Shown: in pieces, positions 1 to 9,700 of the stretch
Layout of the letters: each line of letters opens with the position of its first letter
How positions within the stretch are numbered: position 1 is the stretch's first letter
Assembly (NCBI GenBank): GCA_023416995.1
Contig: JAEZGI010000035.1
Location: 1 to 64,000, forward strand
Length of the DNA: 64,000 nt
Reading direction: 5' to 3'
From: Bacteroidota bacterium
GTDB taxonomy: Bacteria; Bacteroidota; Bacteroidia; Chitinophagales; Chitinophagaceae
Position numbers and translations under genes: made by a program
Notes under the pieces: generated by a model
The model's input: the letters and a program-made list of their open reading frames with translations, nothing else
Database searches by the model: none
Told to the model about the DNA's origin: nothing

Positions 1-837
1 CTTATGAACAAGTCGCCTGAGCCCAAACCGGCCAATCCAAAACACCTCGGAGACGTGGATAATCTCCAGTTCCAGCAAGTCGGATTCAAACACCAGACCG
101 CTCAGCAACGCGCCATACAGAATATCAACTTCTCAGTGCAAAAAGGTGAAACCATCGCCTTCGTTGGACCTTCCGGCTCGGGGAAAACAACACTTATGAA
201 ATTACTCGTGGGTCTTTACCGCCCACAGGAAGGAAAGATTTTATACAATGGCATAGATGAAACTTCCATTCACTTTGATGATCTGCGCAACCAGATCGGC
301 TTTGTAACGCAGGATACACAACTTTTTTCAGGTACCATCCGCGAAAATTTATTGTTCGTGAATCCATCAGCAACCGAAGATGATATTACCGACGCGCTGA
401 ATAAAGCATCCTGCTATAACTTACTTGCCCGGGCCGACAAAGGGCTCGACACCATGATCGGTGAAGGTGGCTTAAAATTATCCGGTGGCGAAAAGCAACG
501 AATCTCCATCGCACGCGCTCTATTAAGGAAACCGAATGTGCTGATATTCGATGAAGCCACTTCATCGCTTGATTCAATTACTGAAGAAGAGATCACAAGC
601 ACCATTCGCAAAGTTTCGTCATTGAGAAACCAAATCACTATATTGATCGCGCACCGGCTTTCGACAATCATGCATGCAGATCGAATTTATGTGTTGGAAA
701 AAGGATTGATCATAGAAACCGGAACACATGAAGAGCTACTTTCAGAAACGGGGTTATATTATGCAATGTGGAGACAACAGATCGGAGAAAGAAAATCCGA
801 TTCCGGCGCAGCAGTAGAAAGGGCCAAATTGAATTAA
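1..837 (+). CDS. ABC transporter, C-terminal ATP-binding part (5'-truncated by window)
   Basis: The frame is open to the left edge, so this is the end of a longer gene. Numbering from the ATG at base 4, the nucleotide-binding domain has Walker A GPSGSGKT at residues 55-62, a Q-loop near 103, the signature LSGGEKQ at 159-165, Walker B VLIFDEATS at 179-187 and the H-loop histidine at 217. The first 25 residues look like the linker that joins a transmembrane domain to its ATPase in type I exporters of the MsbA/HlyB kind, so the membrane half probably lies off-window. The next gene is a glycosyltransferase, which would suit a lipid or glycolipid flippase. The substrate cannot be told from this part. 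Confidence 0.9.
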   Translation, partial: LMNKSPEPKPANPKHLGDVDNLQFQQVGFKHQTAQQRAIQNINFSVQKGETIAFVGPSGSGKTTLMKLLVGLYRPQEGKILYNGIDETSIHFDDLRNQIGFVTQDTQLFSGTIRENLLFVNPSATEDDITDALNKASCYNLLARADKGLDTMIGEGGLKLSGGEKQRISIARALLRKPNVLIFDEATSSLDSITEEEITSTIRKVSSLRNQITILIAHRLSTIMHADRIYVLEKGLIIETGTHEELLSETGLYYAMWRQQIGERKSDSGAAVERAKLN

Positions 838-881
838 CAATAATAGTTTGTAGCTTTTAAAAAATTCACGGGATCGAACCG

Positions 882-1649
882 ATGGCAAAACTATCAGTTG
901 TCATTATAACTTATAATGAAGAGAATTATATCGGTAACTGCATCGATTCCGTAGCGGCTATTGCTGACGAGATCATTGTCCTGGACAGTTTATCCACCGA
1001 CAAAACTGTTGAGATCGCAAAAGCAAAAGGTGCCATCGTCAATTCCTCCCCTTTCGCCGGCTACATTGAACAAAAAAACCGCGCCCTGGAACTTGCTTCA
1101 AACGATTACGTACTGAGCCTCGACGCCGATGAAAGACTTGATGCTACCCTTGCTGCTGCCATCCTCCAGGAAAAAAAATCGTTTGGCCACCAGGTTTATA
1201 TAATGAACCGCTGTACCAACTATTGCGGAAAATTTATCCGTCATGGACTATGGTACCCGGATCGTAAACTGCGTTTGTTTGACAAACGCGTCGCAAAATG
1301 GGGAGGTATCAACCCGCACGATAAAATCGAACTATCAGTACCGGTTACATCGAAGCGCCTGCCGGGCGACATACTCCACTATTCTTACGATTCTATCGAA
1401 GAACACGTAGAACATGGCAACAAATACAGCTCGATTGCCGCCCGCTCATTGTTCGGACGTGGTAAAAGAGCCACCTGGCTCAAAATACTGATCCACCCGC
1501 TATGGACCTTTCTGCTGGGATATATTGTAAGAGGGGGATTTCTCGATGGCGCTGCCGGATTCATTATCTCCATCATATCAGCACATCATACATTCCTGAA
1601 GTATATCAAACTGTATCAACTTCAACGATCAGGGAGGTTACGCAATTAA
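882..1649 (+). CDS. Glycosyltransferase family 2, LPS-core type
   Basis: This 255-residue GT-A enzyme opens with the family 2 start SVVIITYNEENYI. A DAD metal/nucleotide-sugar motif lies at residues 81-83 within LSLDADERLD. The overall shape, including the C-terminal stretch with a hydrophobic segment near 205-235, resembles the WaaE/KdtX-like transferases that add a sugar to the lipopolysaccharide inner core. It would act at the cytoplasmic face of the inner membrane. It lies 44 bases after the ABC exporter gene and 31 bases before the DUF983 gene on the same strand, so the three may be cotranscribed. Family assignment is firm; the sugar and acceptor are inferred. Confidence 0.85.
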   Translation: MAKLSVVIITYNEENYIGNCIDSVAAIADEIIVLDSLSTDKTVEIAKAKGAIVNSSPFAGYIEQKNRALELASNDYVLSLDADERLDATLAAAILQEKKSFGHQVYIMNRCTNYCGKFIRHGLWYPDRKLRLFDKRVAKWGGINPHDKIELSVPVTSKRLPGDILHYSYDSIEEHVEHGNKYSSIAARSLFGRGKRATWLKILIHPLWTFLLGYIVRGGFLDGAAGFIISIISAHHTFLKYIKLYQLQRSGRLRN

Positions 1650-1680
1650 AAATGTAAATTCGCGCTCTTATCAGGAAACT

Positions 1681-2133
1681 ATGTCTGCACCTAACTATTT
1701 CTGGAGCATCTTAACCATGAAATGTCCCCGCTGCCGGAGGGGCTCAATGTTTAACAACAACAATCCCTGGAACCTCAAAAAAGTGTTTTCAATGCCACGC
1801 AAATGTGCAGAATGCGGCCAGCAGTTTGAACTGGAAGTCGGTTTCTGGTACGGCACCGGCTATGTCAGTTACGCGCTTTCGGTAGCCTTTTGTGTAACCA
1901 GTTTTGTTGCATGGTACGTGCTGATCGGAATGAGTACCGATGACAACCGCGTATTCTGGTGGATGGGTCTCAACATCTTTTTCCTGGTGGCTTTGCAGCC
2001 CTGGTTGATGCGGATCAGCCGGGTAATTTATTTATACTTTTTTGTGAAATACGACCCCGATTATAAAAACACCGAAACAAAACGGTTCGACTACGAAACA
2101 GACTCGTACCATGTTCCCGATGATGACAAATAA
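1681..2133 (+). CDS. DUF983 family zinc-ribbon membrane protein
   Basis: This 150-residue protein has two CxxC pairs, at Cys15/Cys18 and Cys42/Cys45, which should form a zinc ribbon. Two or three hydrophobic segments follow between about residues 55 and 120. The layout matches the DUF983 family, which is common in Bacteroidota and Proteobacteria and has no settled function. The motif CPRCRRG near the start is typical of that family. It ends the rightward group that begins with the ABC exporter. Nothing in the sequence shows a substrate or partner. Confidence 0.8.
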   Translation: MSAPNYFWSILTMKCPRCRRGSMFNNNNPWNLKKVFSMPRKCAECGQQFELEVGFWYGTGYVSYALSVAFCVTSFVAWYVLIGMSTDDNRVFWWMGLNIFFLVALQPWLMRISRVIYLYFFVKYDPDYKNTETKRFDYETDSYHVPDDDK

Positions 2134-2183
2134 GTTCTGTAAATTATTTGGCAGCCATACCCTTCATACAAAAAGACACCCAC

Positions 2184-2636
2184 TCATTTACCGGAGGGCC
2201 GAACTTCTCTTTTCAGGATATCTTTAAACAGGCTGTCCCTGGTTAATTCTTCCATATCACTAAGTTCCAGTTCAAGAGCACGGAGGCTCATAAAAATCTC
2301 GGTGAGCGAAATCACCAGCGAAATACCAAAACTCAGTAAACTGGCCCCAAAAGAAATATAACTCATCACTGACCAGCTCTGGTAGATACTGAACATACAA
2401 ATGATACACATCAGGAAACTTAAAACGCCGAACGCCTGCATAGAACGGATAAGTCTTATCCTCACGCGAAGATTATGGATCTGTTGAACGATGTGTTTTT
2501 CTGCAGGCTCTTTTTTATAGATGGCATGCAGATTACGGATCAGGCTCGCCAGTGCCAGGAAGCGGTTTGTATAAGCCAGCATCATCAATGAAATGGCTGG
2601 AAATAATAACGCCGGGGTAGTAATAGACAGGTCCAT
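2184..2636 (-). CDS. DUF2721 family membrane protein
   Basis: This 150-residue protein has an N-terminal hydrophobic segment (about 8-30) and two more between about 68 and 112, with a charged helical loop between them that starts near residue 40. This fits DUF2721, a family of small inner-membrane proteins without known function. The family motif-like stretch LASLIRNLH is present near residue 30. It converges with the DUF983 gene, and the transcription terminator of the upstream histidine kinase lies just before its start, so it is probably transcribed on its own. Confidence 0.75.
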   Translation of the reverse strand: MDLSITTPALLFPAISLMMLAYTNRFLALASLIRNLHAIYKKEPAEKHIVQQIHNLRVRIRLIRSMQAFGVLSFLMCIICMFSIYQSWSVMSYISFGASLLSFGISLVISLTEIFMSLRALELELSDMEELTRDSLFKDILKREVRPSGK

Positions 2637-2655
2637 AATGGTTCAAAAATACTAT

Positions 2656-2688
2656 AAATAAGAAAGCCGGAATGCGTTACACTCCGGC
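2656..2688 (-). terminator. Rho-independent terminator of the histidine kinase gene
   Basis: Read on the minus strand, the arms GCCGGAGTG and CATTCCGGC form a 9-bp stem with one G-T pair and a 5-base loop, followed by a T-rich tail (TTTCTTATTT). It lies about 70 bases downstream of the kinase stop codon and before the DUF2721 start. Confidence 0.75.
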
Positions 2689-2757
2689 GTTATCTTTTAT
2701 ACATTTGGGTTAGTATTGAAACATTAAACGAATTATTTATCATTCTATTGTATGTCG

Positions 2758-4590
2758 CTATTTTTTTAGAACGACCGTAAACTCAGATCCCTTACCTGGT
2801 TCGCTTTCACAACGAATCTCCCCATTCAGATCTTCAACGATACGTTTAACGATCGATAAACCCAGGCCCGTGCTATGCTCGCCATCGGTTGGCCGGCCCG
2901 ATAAAGTGCTGTACTTTGAAAAAAGAAACGGCATTTCACTCGCACTGATACCAACGCCTTCGTCGCGCACCTGTATGAACACTGCCTCTCCGCCGTCACG
3001 CACCTGCACACAAACATTTTTACCACTGTGCGTGTACTTGATGGCATTTGATAACAGGTTAGTTACAATTCTTTCCACCAACTGCTCATCACTCAGTACA
3101 GGTATAACCGGCAGTGAAAATTCAAACTGTAACCGGATGTTCTTTTTGGCAGCATGAACGCTGAAGTTCTCAACCAGTTCGCGGGTCTTGGCAACAAGAT
3201 CAAACGAACGCAGGTTGATACGATGATTTACCAATTCATTTTTCTCCACATCAAGTATCCGGTTTATCAGGTTGTCACCATATTTACTCGCCTGAATTAT
3301 CCGGCCCACGGCCTTTTGTTGCTCTTCATTAAGCTGCCCGTTAGCCGATTGCAAAACCTGCCCCCACATTTGTATAGTGGCAAAGGGAGTGCTGAGATCA
3401 TGAGACACTATCCCTATCAGCGAATTTTTTTCATAGTTAAGTTCAGCCAGCTTCTGGTTCTGTCTTGTGATCATATCATTGATCGTACTCAGTCTTTTGT
3501 TAGCGTTTCGTTTCGTAACATAAGCAACGAATGCAAGCACCGCAGCAATGGCAACACCAAGCACCAACATGGTAAGACTTTTTGAACGCAGCCGGTGTTC
3601 ATCAACTTCGAATTGTAATAACTTGTTCTGCACCTCTCTTTCACGTGCATTGAACTTCTCCTGCAAACCTGCAATGGTCCTGTACATATCAGTATTAACA
3701 ACCGCAGTATCCAGGCTATACCATTTTTTAAGATAACCATGCGCCTGTTTATAATCACCGCGTGCCTCCTCCAGTTTTGCCAGCAAAGCATAACTGTCTG
3801 CTTCTTTACTTTTTGAATCGAGTTGCACCGATAACCGTAGCGCTTTACTGGCATAAATCAATGCTGAATCATACAGCCCCTGTTCAGTAAACACATCAGC
3901 TATGTTGAGATTATCTACCCAAAAACCCGAAATATTGCTTTCTTCCTGGTGTTTCCTGTAATTATCGCGGAAGTATCTTAGTGCAGTTTCAAATTCCTGT
4001 TTCTTGAAGTACAGGTTACCAAGGTTGTTATACAAACTGCTGAGATCAAACTCGTCTTCATGCGGTTTGCCGAGTCGTAATGCCTCATTCAAAACATAAG
4101 TGGCACTATCATACATATAAAGCTGGGTGTAGATCACGCCGAGGTTGATGTATGTACTTACAAGCGATCCGAGATCACCTTTTTGTTTTACCAGCGATGC
4201 CGATTGCAGGTAATATTTTTTGGCTTCATGCGGTTCTTTAATGGCGCTATACACAATGGCTATGTCACTGAGCGCCGATATCTCGTACTCCAGCAGGTTC
4301 ATTCGCCGCGCTTCGGTTAGTGCCTGTAAATGGTAAGATAACGCATCTTCGTAGTTGTTTGCCAGCTCCGCATGGTAACCTTTGAGCCTGAGACTTAATA
4401 CATCGCCTTTTACAAACTCAAGTCGTTCAGATTCGTTATCAATCAATATGGCATAATAAAGTATGGAATCGCGTTTATCTTCATCGAAATCAATGCAACG
4501 ATCATACAATAGCTTCAGATAGTTGGTATCTATCTGCGCGCGTACGCAAAACGCTGTCAGCAGGAACAATAAGGTCAGCAAATGTTTCAA
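2758..4590 (-). CDS. TPR-domain sensor histidine kinase
   Basis: This 610-residue protein starts with a signal peptide (about 1-19). A periplasmic block of tetratricopeptide-like repeats (about 60-295) and a coiled segment follow, then one transmembrane helix (about 340-358). The kinase core has H-box His397 in SHDLSTP, N-box NLLSNAIKYT at 511-520, G1 DEGVGIS near 543 and G2 STGLGLS at 573-579. The start codon is TTG; it is chosen because the signal peptide begins there and no ATG lies nearby. The response regulator gene lies 63 bases upstream on the same strand, so the pair is probably cotranscribed regulator first. TPR kinases of this sort are common in Bacteroidota; their signals are mostly unknown. 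Confidence 0.9.
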   Translation of the reverse strand: MKHLLTLLFLLTAFCVRAQIDTNYLKLLYDRCIDFDEDKRDSILYYAILIDNESERLEFVKGDVLSLRLKGYHAELANNYEDALSYHLQALTEARRMNLLEYEISALSDIAIVYSAIKEPHEAKKYYLQSASLVKQKGDLGSLVSTYINLGVIYTQLYMYDSATYVLNEALRLGKPHEDEFDLSSLYNNLGNLYFKKQEFETALRYFRDNYRKHQEESNISGFWVDNLNIADVFTEQGLYDSALIYASKALRLSVQLDSKSKEADSYALLAKLEEARGDYKQAHGYLKKWYSLDTAVVNTDMYRTIAGLQEKFNAREREVQNKLLQFEVDEHRLRSKSLTMLVLGVAIAAVLAFVAYVTKRNANKRLSTINDMITRQNQKLAELNYEKNSLIGIVSHDLSTPFATIQMWGQVLQSANGQLNEEQQKAVGRIIQASKYGDNLINRILDVEKNELVNHRINLRSFDLVAKTRELVENFSVHAAKKNIRLQFEFSLPVIPVLSDEQLVERIVTNLLSNAIKYTHSGKNVCVQVRDGGEAVFIQVRDEGVGISASEMPFLFSKYSTLSGRPTDGEHSTGLGLSIVKRIVEDLNGEIRCESEPGKGSEFTVVLKK

Positions 4591-4653
4591 GCCTCACAGG
4601 ATTGTATTACCGGCAAGTTAAACCGATTTTTTAAGAATGCGGGATAGGCGGGG

Positions 4654-5298
4654 TTAGTCGATCAGTTTGTTCTTGAGGGCAAATTTAACGAGGCCCACGG
4701 TGTTGTTCACACCCAATTTGGCGATCAGATTTTTACGATGCGTTTCTACGGTGCTAACACTTAAAAACAACTTCGCGGCTATTTCTGCATTGCTGTACTC
4801 TTTACAAATAAGGGTGAGAATTTCGATTTCACGTTTGGAGAGGATTTCGTCGACCTTTTTGTCATCCACTGTAATCGTTAGTCGGAAATCCTGTTCAGAA
4901 TCGGTGATATTCATTTCACTGCTAAAATATTCCCCGCCATTAGCTACAGTGTTTATGGCAAGTTTCAGCTCTTCAATAGAAGCGTTTTTCAGCACATAAC
5001 CCTGAACGCCGTGTTTGGTAAGTTTATGAATGAACCGGGTTCCGCGCATCATTGTAAGATAAATGATCCGGAGGTCCGGTTTTATAGCCCTGATTTTGAT
5101 AAGAAGTTCTTCTTCATTGATATCATTCAAATGAACATCAAGCAGGAGTAAATCAATATCCAACGCGGGAAGCTCTTCCAGCAACCTTGTACCACTCAGC
5201 GATGAACCCGAAACGGTTAGCCCCTCCTGTTTGTTCAGAAGCAGCATCAACCCTTCCAGGTATAACTCCTGGTCGTCCGTGATGTATAGTTTTATCAT
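4654..5298 (-). CDS. NarL/LuxR-family response regulator
   Basis: This 214-residue regulator has an N-terminal receiver domain with acidic pocket Asp8/Asp9 and phospho-acceptor Asp54 in LLLDVHL. A LuxR-type helix-turn-helix follows (about 150-208) with the usual LSKREIEIL and SVSTVETHR motifs. It precedes the TPR histidine kinase, its likely partner. Its start codon sits directly behind a perfect inverted repeat at 5300-5321, which may serve autoregulation. The stop codon of the haloperoxidase gene lies 108 bases upstream on the same strand, so read-through from the redox operon is possible but not shown. Confidence 0.9.
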   Translation of the reverse strand: MIKLYITDDQELYLEGLMLLLNKQEGLTVSGSSLSGTRLLEELPALDIDLLLLDVHLNDINEEELLIKIRAIKPDLRIIYLTMMRGTRFIHKLTKHGVQGYVLKNASIEELKLAINTVANGGEYFSSEMNITDSEQDFRLTITVDDKKVDEILSKREIEILTLICKEYSNAEIAAKLFLSVSTVETHRKNLIAKLGVNNTVGLVKFALKNKLID

Positions 5299-5299
5299 A

Positions 5300-5321
5300 G
5301 ATATATTGAAATGAATATATC
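5300..5321. promoter_or_regulatory. Perfect 8+8 bp inverted repeat before the response regulator
   Basis: The arms GATATATT and AATATATC flank a 6-base centre and end one base before the ATG of the response regulator gene. The arms are long enough for a dimeric regulator site, or they may form a weak RNA hairpin over the translation start. Function is inferred. Confidence 0.45.
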
Positions 5322-5406
5322 ATGCAAAATTGCACCCGGCAATATAAAACTATTTACCAAATCAATTAAAAAAAAGCGTCCTGCAGTAACCGAAGTCAGG
5401 TGCGGG

Positions 5407-6738
5407 TCATTCGGTGTCAACGCGGCTGTTTTTCCCGGAAAGCCGGTTGGAAATGAACTCGCCAATGTGCCGGCCCTGCACCTGGCCGTTTTCAATCGCC
5501 TGCCTGAAATGGATTCCCCCATACAGTCTGGAAATGGCCGCTTCCTCTGCCGCGGCCTGGAACGAAGGGAAGCTCCGCACGGGCAATCCATATGGCACCT
5601 CCGAATTGTCTTCGATCAAAACATCATCTCCAAAAATTGATTGTAAAACAGCCGCTGCTGCATTAGAAATCACGCTGTGACCGCTCGTATATTCAGGAAA
5701 AGGTGGCGTCTGTAATAATGGCCTCCAGCTTTCATCAATCTTTGAGTTGATATAGGTTTCAGGACGGATATAAACACTCCGATATTTTTCGTCCCAGCAA
5801 CTGATAAACCCATCATACAAGGCAATCGCAGTAAATGTATAAGCCTTAACGGTCGTATAAATATCGGCACCGGTTTTCTTTGAAGCAATGGCTGCGATCG
5901 ACATCCAGTGACCGCCAGGACTCAGTTTTTTGGTTGCGAACATCAGGTGCCCGTTAGTGTTCAGGAAGAAAGGATTGCAGTCCCAGAATAACGAGATGTC
6001 ACGTTGTTCTTTGGTGAGATTTTTTACTGCCTCGTAAACCTCGAGGGCCTGTTTGTGAAAACTTCCTGTTGCATCATCATATTCAAATGGTACCGGTGGA
6101 CGGAACTGCGCGGCTGAGTCCAACATGAAGGGGCGCATTTTGCCCCAGTGTGGTTCTATCGCCGCCATATAACCCGGAGGCGTAGGAATCCAGCGCCCTG
6201 AAGCCGAAGTAACCGAATACCTTCGCATGCTGCGGGTTTCCTTATAATTATCTCTGTAAGCCAGCTTTAGTATACTGTCAGAAACCTGCTTTCCAAACGC
6301 GATCGAGGCATTGAACCTTTTTGCATCAGGCACTTGTTTCCTGAATTCCTTATAAAAAAGGTTCGCCGAATCTGCTAACCGTTGTTCCGAAAAAATGAGT
6401 TGAAACGATGTGTTAAAAAAAGCAGCAAGGGCCGCCAGTGGCAGGTAAACATCTTTGCCTGCTTTTGGAATGGAAGGCATTTCCCGATAATTCGCAAACG
6501 AGTTGATCCTGTTATTTTCAAGCGCCAACACTTCATAAGCTGACAGGTTTGCATACAGATAAATTCTGCTGGCAACGGGCGGTGAGAACACGTCGTGTAC
6601 GATCACGTCAGTGAGTGCCTGCTGGGCCCTGTGCATTAAAGTTATTTCATTCTTTCCCGGCCCTACAGCCTTAACCTTTTGTTGAGCATACGCAACTGTG
6701 AACGTTGTCAACATCAAAATGATAAATCCGGTTCTCAT
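5407..6738 (-). CDS. Vanadium-dependent haloperoxidase / PAP2-type enzyme
   Basis: This 443-residue protein has a signal peptide (about 1-19) and an all-helical body. The vanadate/phosphate pocket of the PAP2 superfamily is complete: Lys318, Arg325-Pro326, the Ser352-Gly353-His354 triad, Arg404 and the metal-ligand-type His410. The length and the N-terminal extension before the core fit the bacterial vanadium haloperoxidase branch rather than small PAP2 phosphatases. It should act in the periplasm or outside the cell, using peroxide and halide, or as a phosphatase; the sequence cannot separate the two. Its ATG overlaps the stop of the VCBS gene as ATGA, which implies translational coupling and a shared role. 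Confidence 0.85.
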   Translation of the reverse strand: MRTGFIILMLTTFTVAYAQQKVKAVGPGKNEITLMHRAQQALTDVIVHDVFSPPVASRIYLYANLSAYEVLALENNRINSFANYREMPSIPKAGKDVYLPLAALAAFFNTSFQLIFSEQRLADSANLFYKEFRKQVPDAKRFNASIAFGKQVSDSILKLAYRDNYKETRSMRRYSVTSASGRWIPTPPGYMAAIEPHWGKMRPFMLDSAAQFRPPVPFEYDDATGSFHKQALEVYEAVKNLTKEQRDISLFWDCNPFFLNTNGHLMFATKKLSPGGHWMSIAAIASKKTGADIYTTVKAYTFTAIALYDGFISCWDEKYRSVYIRPETYINSKIDESWRPLLQTPPFPEYTSGHSVISNAAAAVLQSIFGDDVLIEDNSEVPYGLPVRSFPSFQAAAEEAAISRLYGGIHFRQAIENGQVQGRHIGEFISNRLSGKNSRVDTE

Positions 6739-9700
6739 GGTAATTTATAAACCTGTACCGCTTCGTTATTCCTGGCAAGAACAATGATGTTGCCCTTAAC
6801 TGTCGGTACTTTTAATATTTTTCTGATATCACCTTGCGCAAAGAAATTACTTTCTTCATTTGATTGAACCTTGTAAGCTCCACCATGGGTTCGCAAAAAT
6901 ATAGTACCTACACTTCCTGCACTTCGACCTAGTTGCACGCGGTTTGGATAGAAATTGCCGGCAAGCAAAAGATCCGGGGTTCCATCGCTGTTTATATCTT
7001 CTGACACCGCACCATTCACCATCGAAAACTGTGCATCCTGGGGAAGAGGCTGAACGCTGAAGCGCAGATTACCTTCATTGATAAGTACCACACTCGCCAA
7101 ACCACTAACGGAATACCGGCGAGCCTGGCTCAATTGAGATTTGTTCAAAACCGCGTTAAGATCAGCAGCGGCATAATCCTTATAATACAGAAACTTCTTT
7201 TTTAAACCTGGCAGCTGTTCCAGCAATTCATCCCGCGAGGCGATAGGATAAGCCTTCCCTGCTATATAGTAAGTGATCAGCGGATCTATAACGCCATTAC
7301 CGTCAAAATCACCGGCATACATCTCCAATGGTGTTTCAGGCGAAACCCTGAATTGATTATTGATACCAGCATTGCCTGCGATGAAATCCATATCTCCATC
7401 ACCATCTATGTCGGTCGCTGTTAATGAGCACCATAAACCACTAAACGATTCCAGACCGGCAGCAACAGTTGTTTTTTTCAATTTACCATCAGTGTTAGCA
7501 AACAATTCCATCGGTCCCCATTCAACGGCCAGGAGCAATTCAGGAAATTTATCGCCATTTAAATCTGCCCAAACAGCATCATTGATAATACCTGCATTTA
7601 ACAAATCTGGTATTAACGCTGCCGTAACGTCGGTAAACACAACTTTGCCGTTGTGGGTATCGTTGCGCAACAGATAGCTTCTTTCAGCCAGGGGGAACGA
7701 GCCAGGTATCGCCTGCCCGCCGATAAAAATATCCAGGTCGCCATCTCCATCAAAATCCCCTGTGGCAACTGCCCTTTTACTGGTGAGCATAGCGGGTAAT
7801 CCCTGATCACGCCTGAAGCCGCCCTTACCATCATTGATATACAACCGATCAGCATATTCGGGCGAGTTGAGGTCGTATTCATTGCCACCGCTTACAACAT
7901 ACAGATCCTGGTCGCCATCACCATCCACATCAAAAAATACTGCATTCACATCCTCATGTGCGGCATCGCTGATCCAGGGCTGAGAAGCTGATTTTGCAAA
8001 ACTTCCATCCGATTGCTGCAGGTACAATACGGAGGGCTGATCAATGGCTCCGCCGAAATACAAATCCGCCAGACCATCTCCATTAACATCGGCTGCACAC
8101 AATGCAGGTCCGGAACGCGATAGCTGATAAGGAAGTAAAACTTCATTTTTAAAATCTACAAAAGGATTTTCTTTATGAATAAAATCTATTCCCGACTCAG
8201 CAGTAATATCACTGAACCGGAGGTCATTTTTTAAACCCTGCCCGCCTGTGACCAAACGGCTATCGTTAACAGCATCAGTTTTTTTTGCACCTGATTGCTC
8301 AAAACTTACTAGGGTGTTTACAGCCACGTTCACATTTGTGCTTCTTTGGCCGCCGGGCCATGTAACCACAACACTATCAAGATCCTTAACAGCACCAAGG
8401 CCAAAATGCAATGAAGTTGATACCGATGATTGATATCCCCTGACCGGGTAAACCTCCTGCAACTGTTTCATATTGCCTGCATAAACGGCCACCTTTGCGC
8501 CAAACGCAGCTGTATTATATCCTTTACCCTTTAGTATTACTTTTAAGTAGTTCGCTTTCAGAGAAAGATTGGCAGTGTTTTCATAAACCGCTACGGGATC
8601 ATTGTTATGACAAACAATAAGATCGAGATCACCGTCATTATCAAGATCCGCATATGCGGCGCCGTTAGATACAGCAGGATCATCGAGCCCCCAGCTTTTA
8701 CTCTTATCCTCAAACGTAAGATCGCCCTTGTTTCTGAAGATATAATTACGAAGCTTGTTAGAGGGCATCTTTTTTACAAGATCAAAGGTTTTAAAATTAA
8801 AGTTGCCTTTTTTAGCTTCCTCCAGTTGCGCGTTTGATACGGTGTATCTTAAAAAGTCCAGATTTGTAAAATCACGCAGATAGCCGTTTGATACAAAAAG
8901 ATCTTTCCAGCCGTCGTTATCAAAATCAGCAAACAAAGCGGCCCAACTCCAGTCGGTATTTGAAACACCGGCAAGCTGACCGATTTCAGAAAAATGTATT
9001 TTCCCGGAAGCATTGCTTCCCTGATTCAGTTGCAACATGTTTCTCATTTGCTGGTGGTAATAACCGCTATCTGCTAACAGGTGGTATTGGTCGTACTCAT
9101 CAGGCCCTTTCAGCAATTTCTGACGATAGTTATCAGGCGGAAGCATATCAAGCGTGATAATATCAACCCGGCCATCATTATTGAAATCGGCAATATCACT
9201 ACCCATACTGTACTTGGACATATATGCCAGCGATTTTTCTATACTCTCAGTAAAAGTGCCATCACCATTATTCAGATACAAACAGTCTTTTTCTGTATAA
9301 TCACTGGTGGAATAAATATCAGGAAAGCCGTCGCCATTAATATCAGATGCATTTACACTGAGGCCAAAGTTCAGTGCATTGTTTATGATACCGGCTCTTA
9401 AGGTAACATCGGTAAACTTTATCTCCGCGCCTTCCCTATCATTTCTAAACAAACGATTCCCAAAACCCATATGCGGTTCCGAGCGGATTTTACGCGTATT
9501 CAAAAAAGGATTATAAGTATGATTGGAATGATTCAATAAAAACATGTCCAGATCGCCATCAAGATCGTAATCAAAAAACAACGCCTGGGTCGACTGTGTG
9601 CCGGGTGCATCAAGTCCATACTGCGCTGCCATTTCTTTGAATACAGGAACGCCATCCCTAACGCCCTGATTGATCCACAACTCATTAACGAGTTTTGAAG

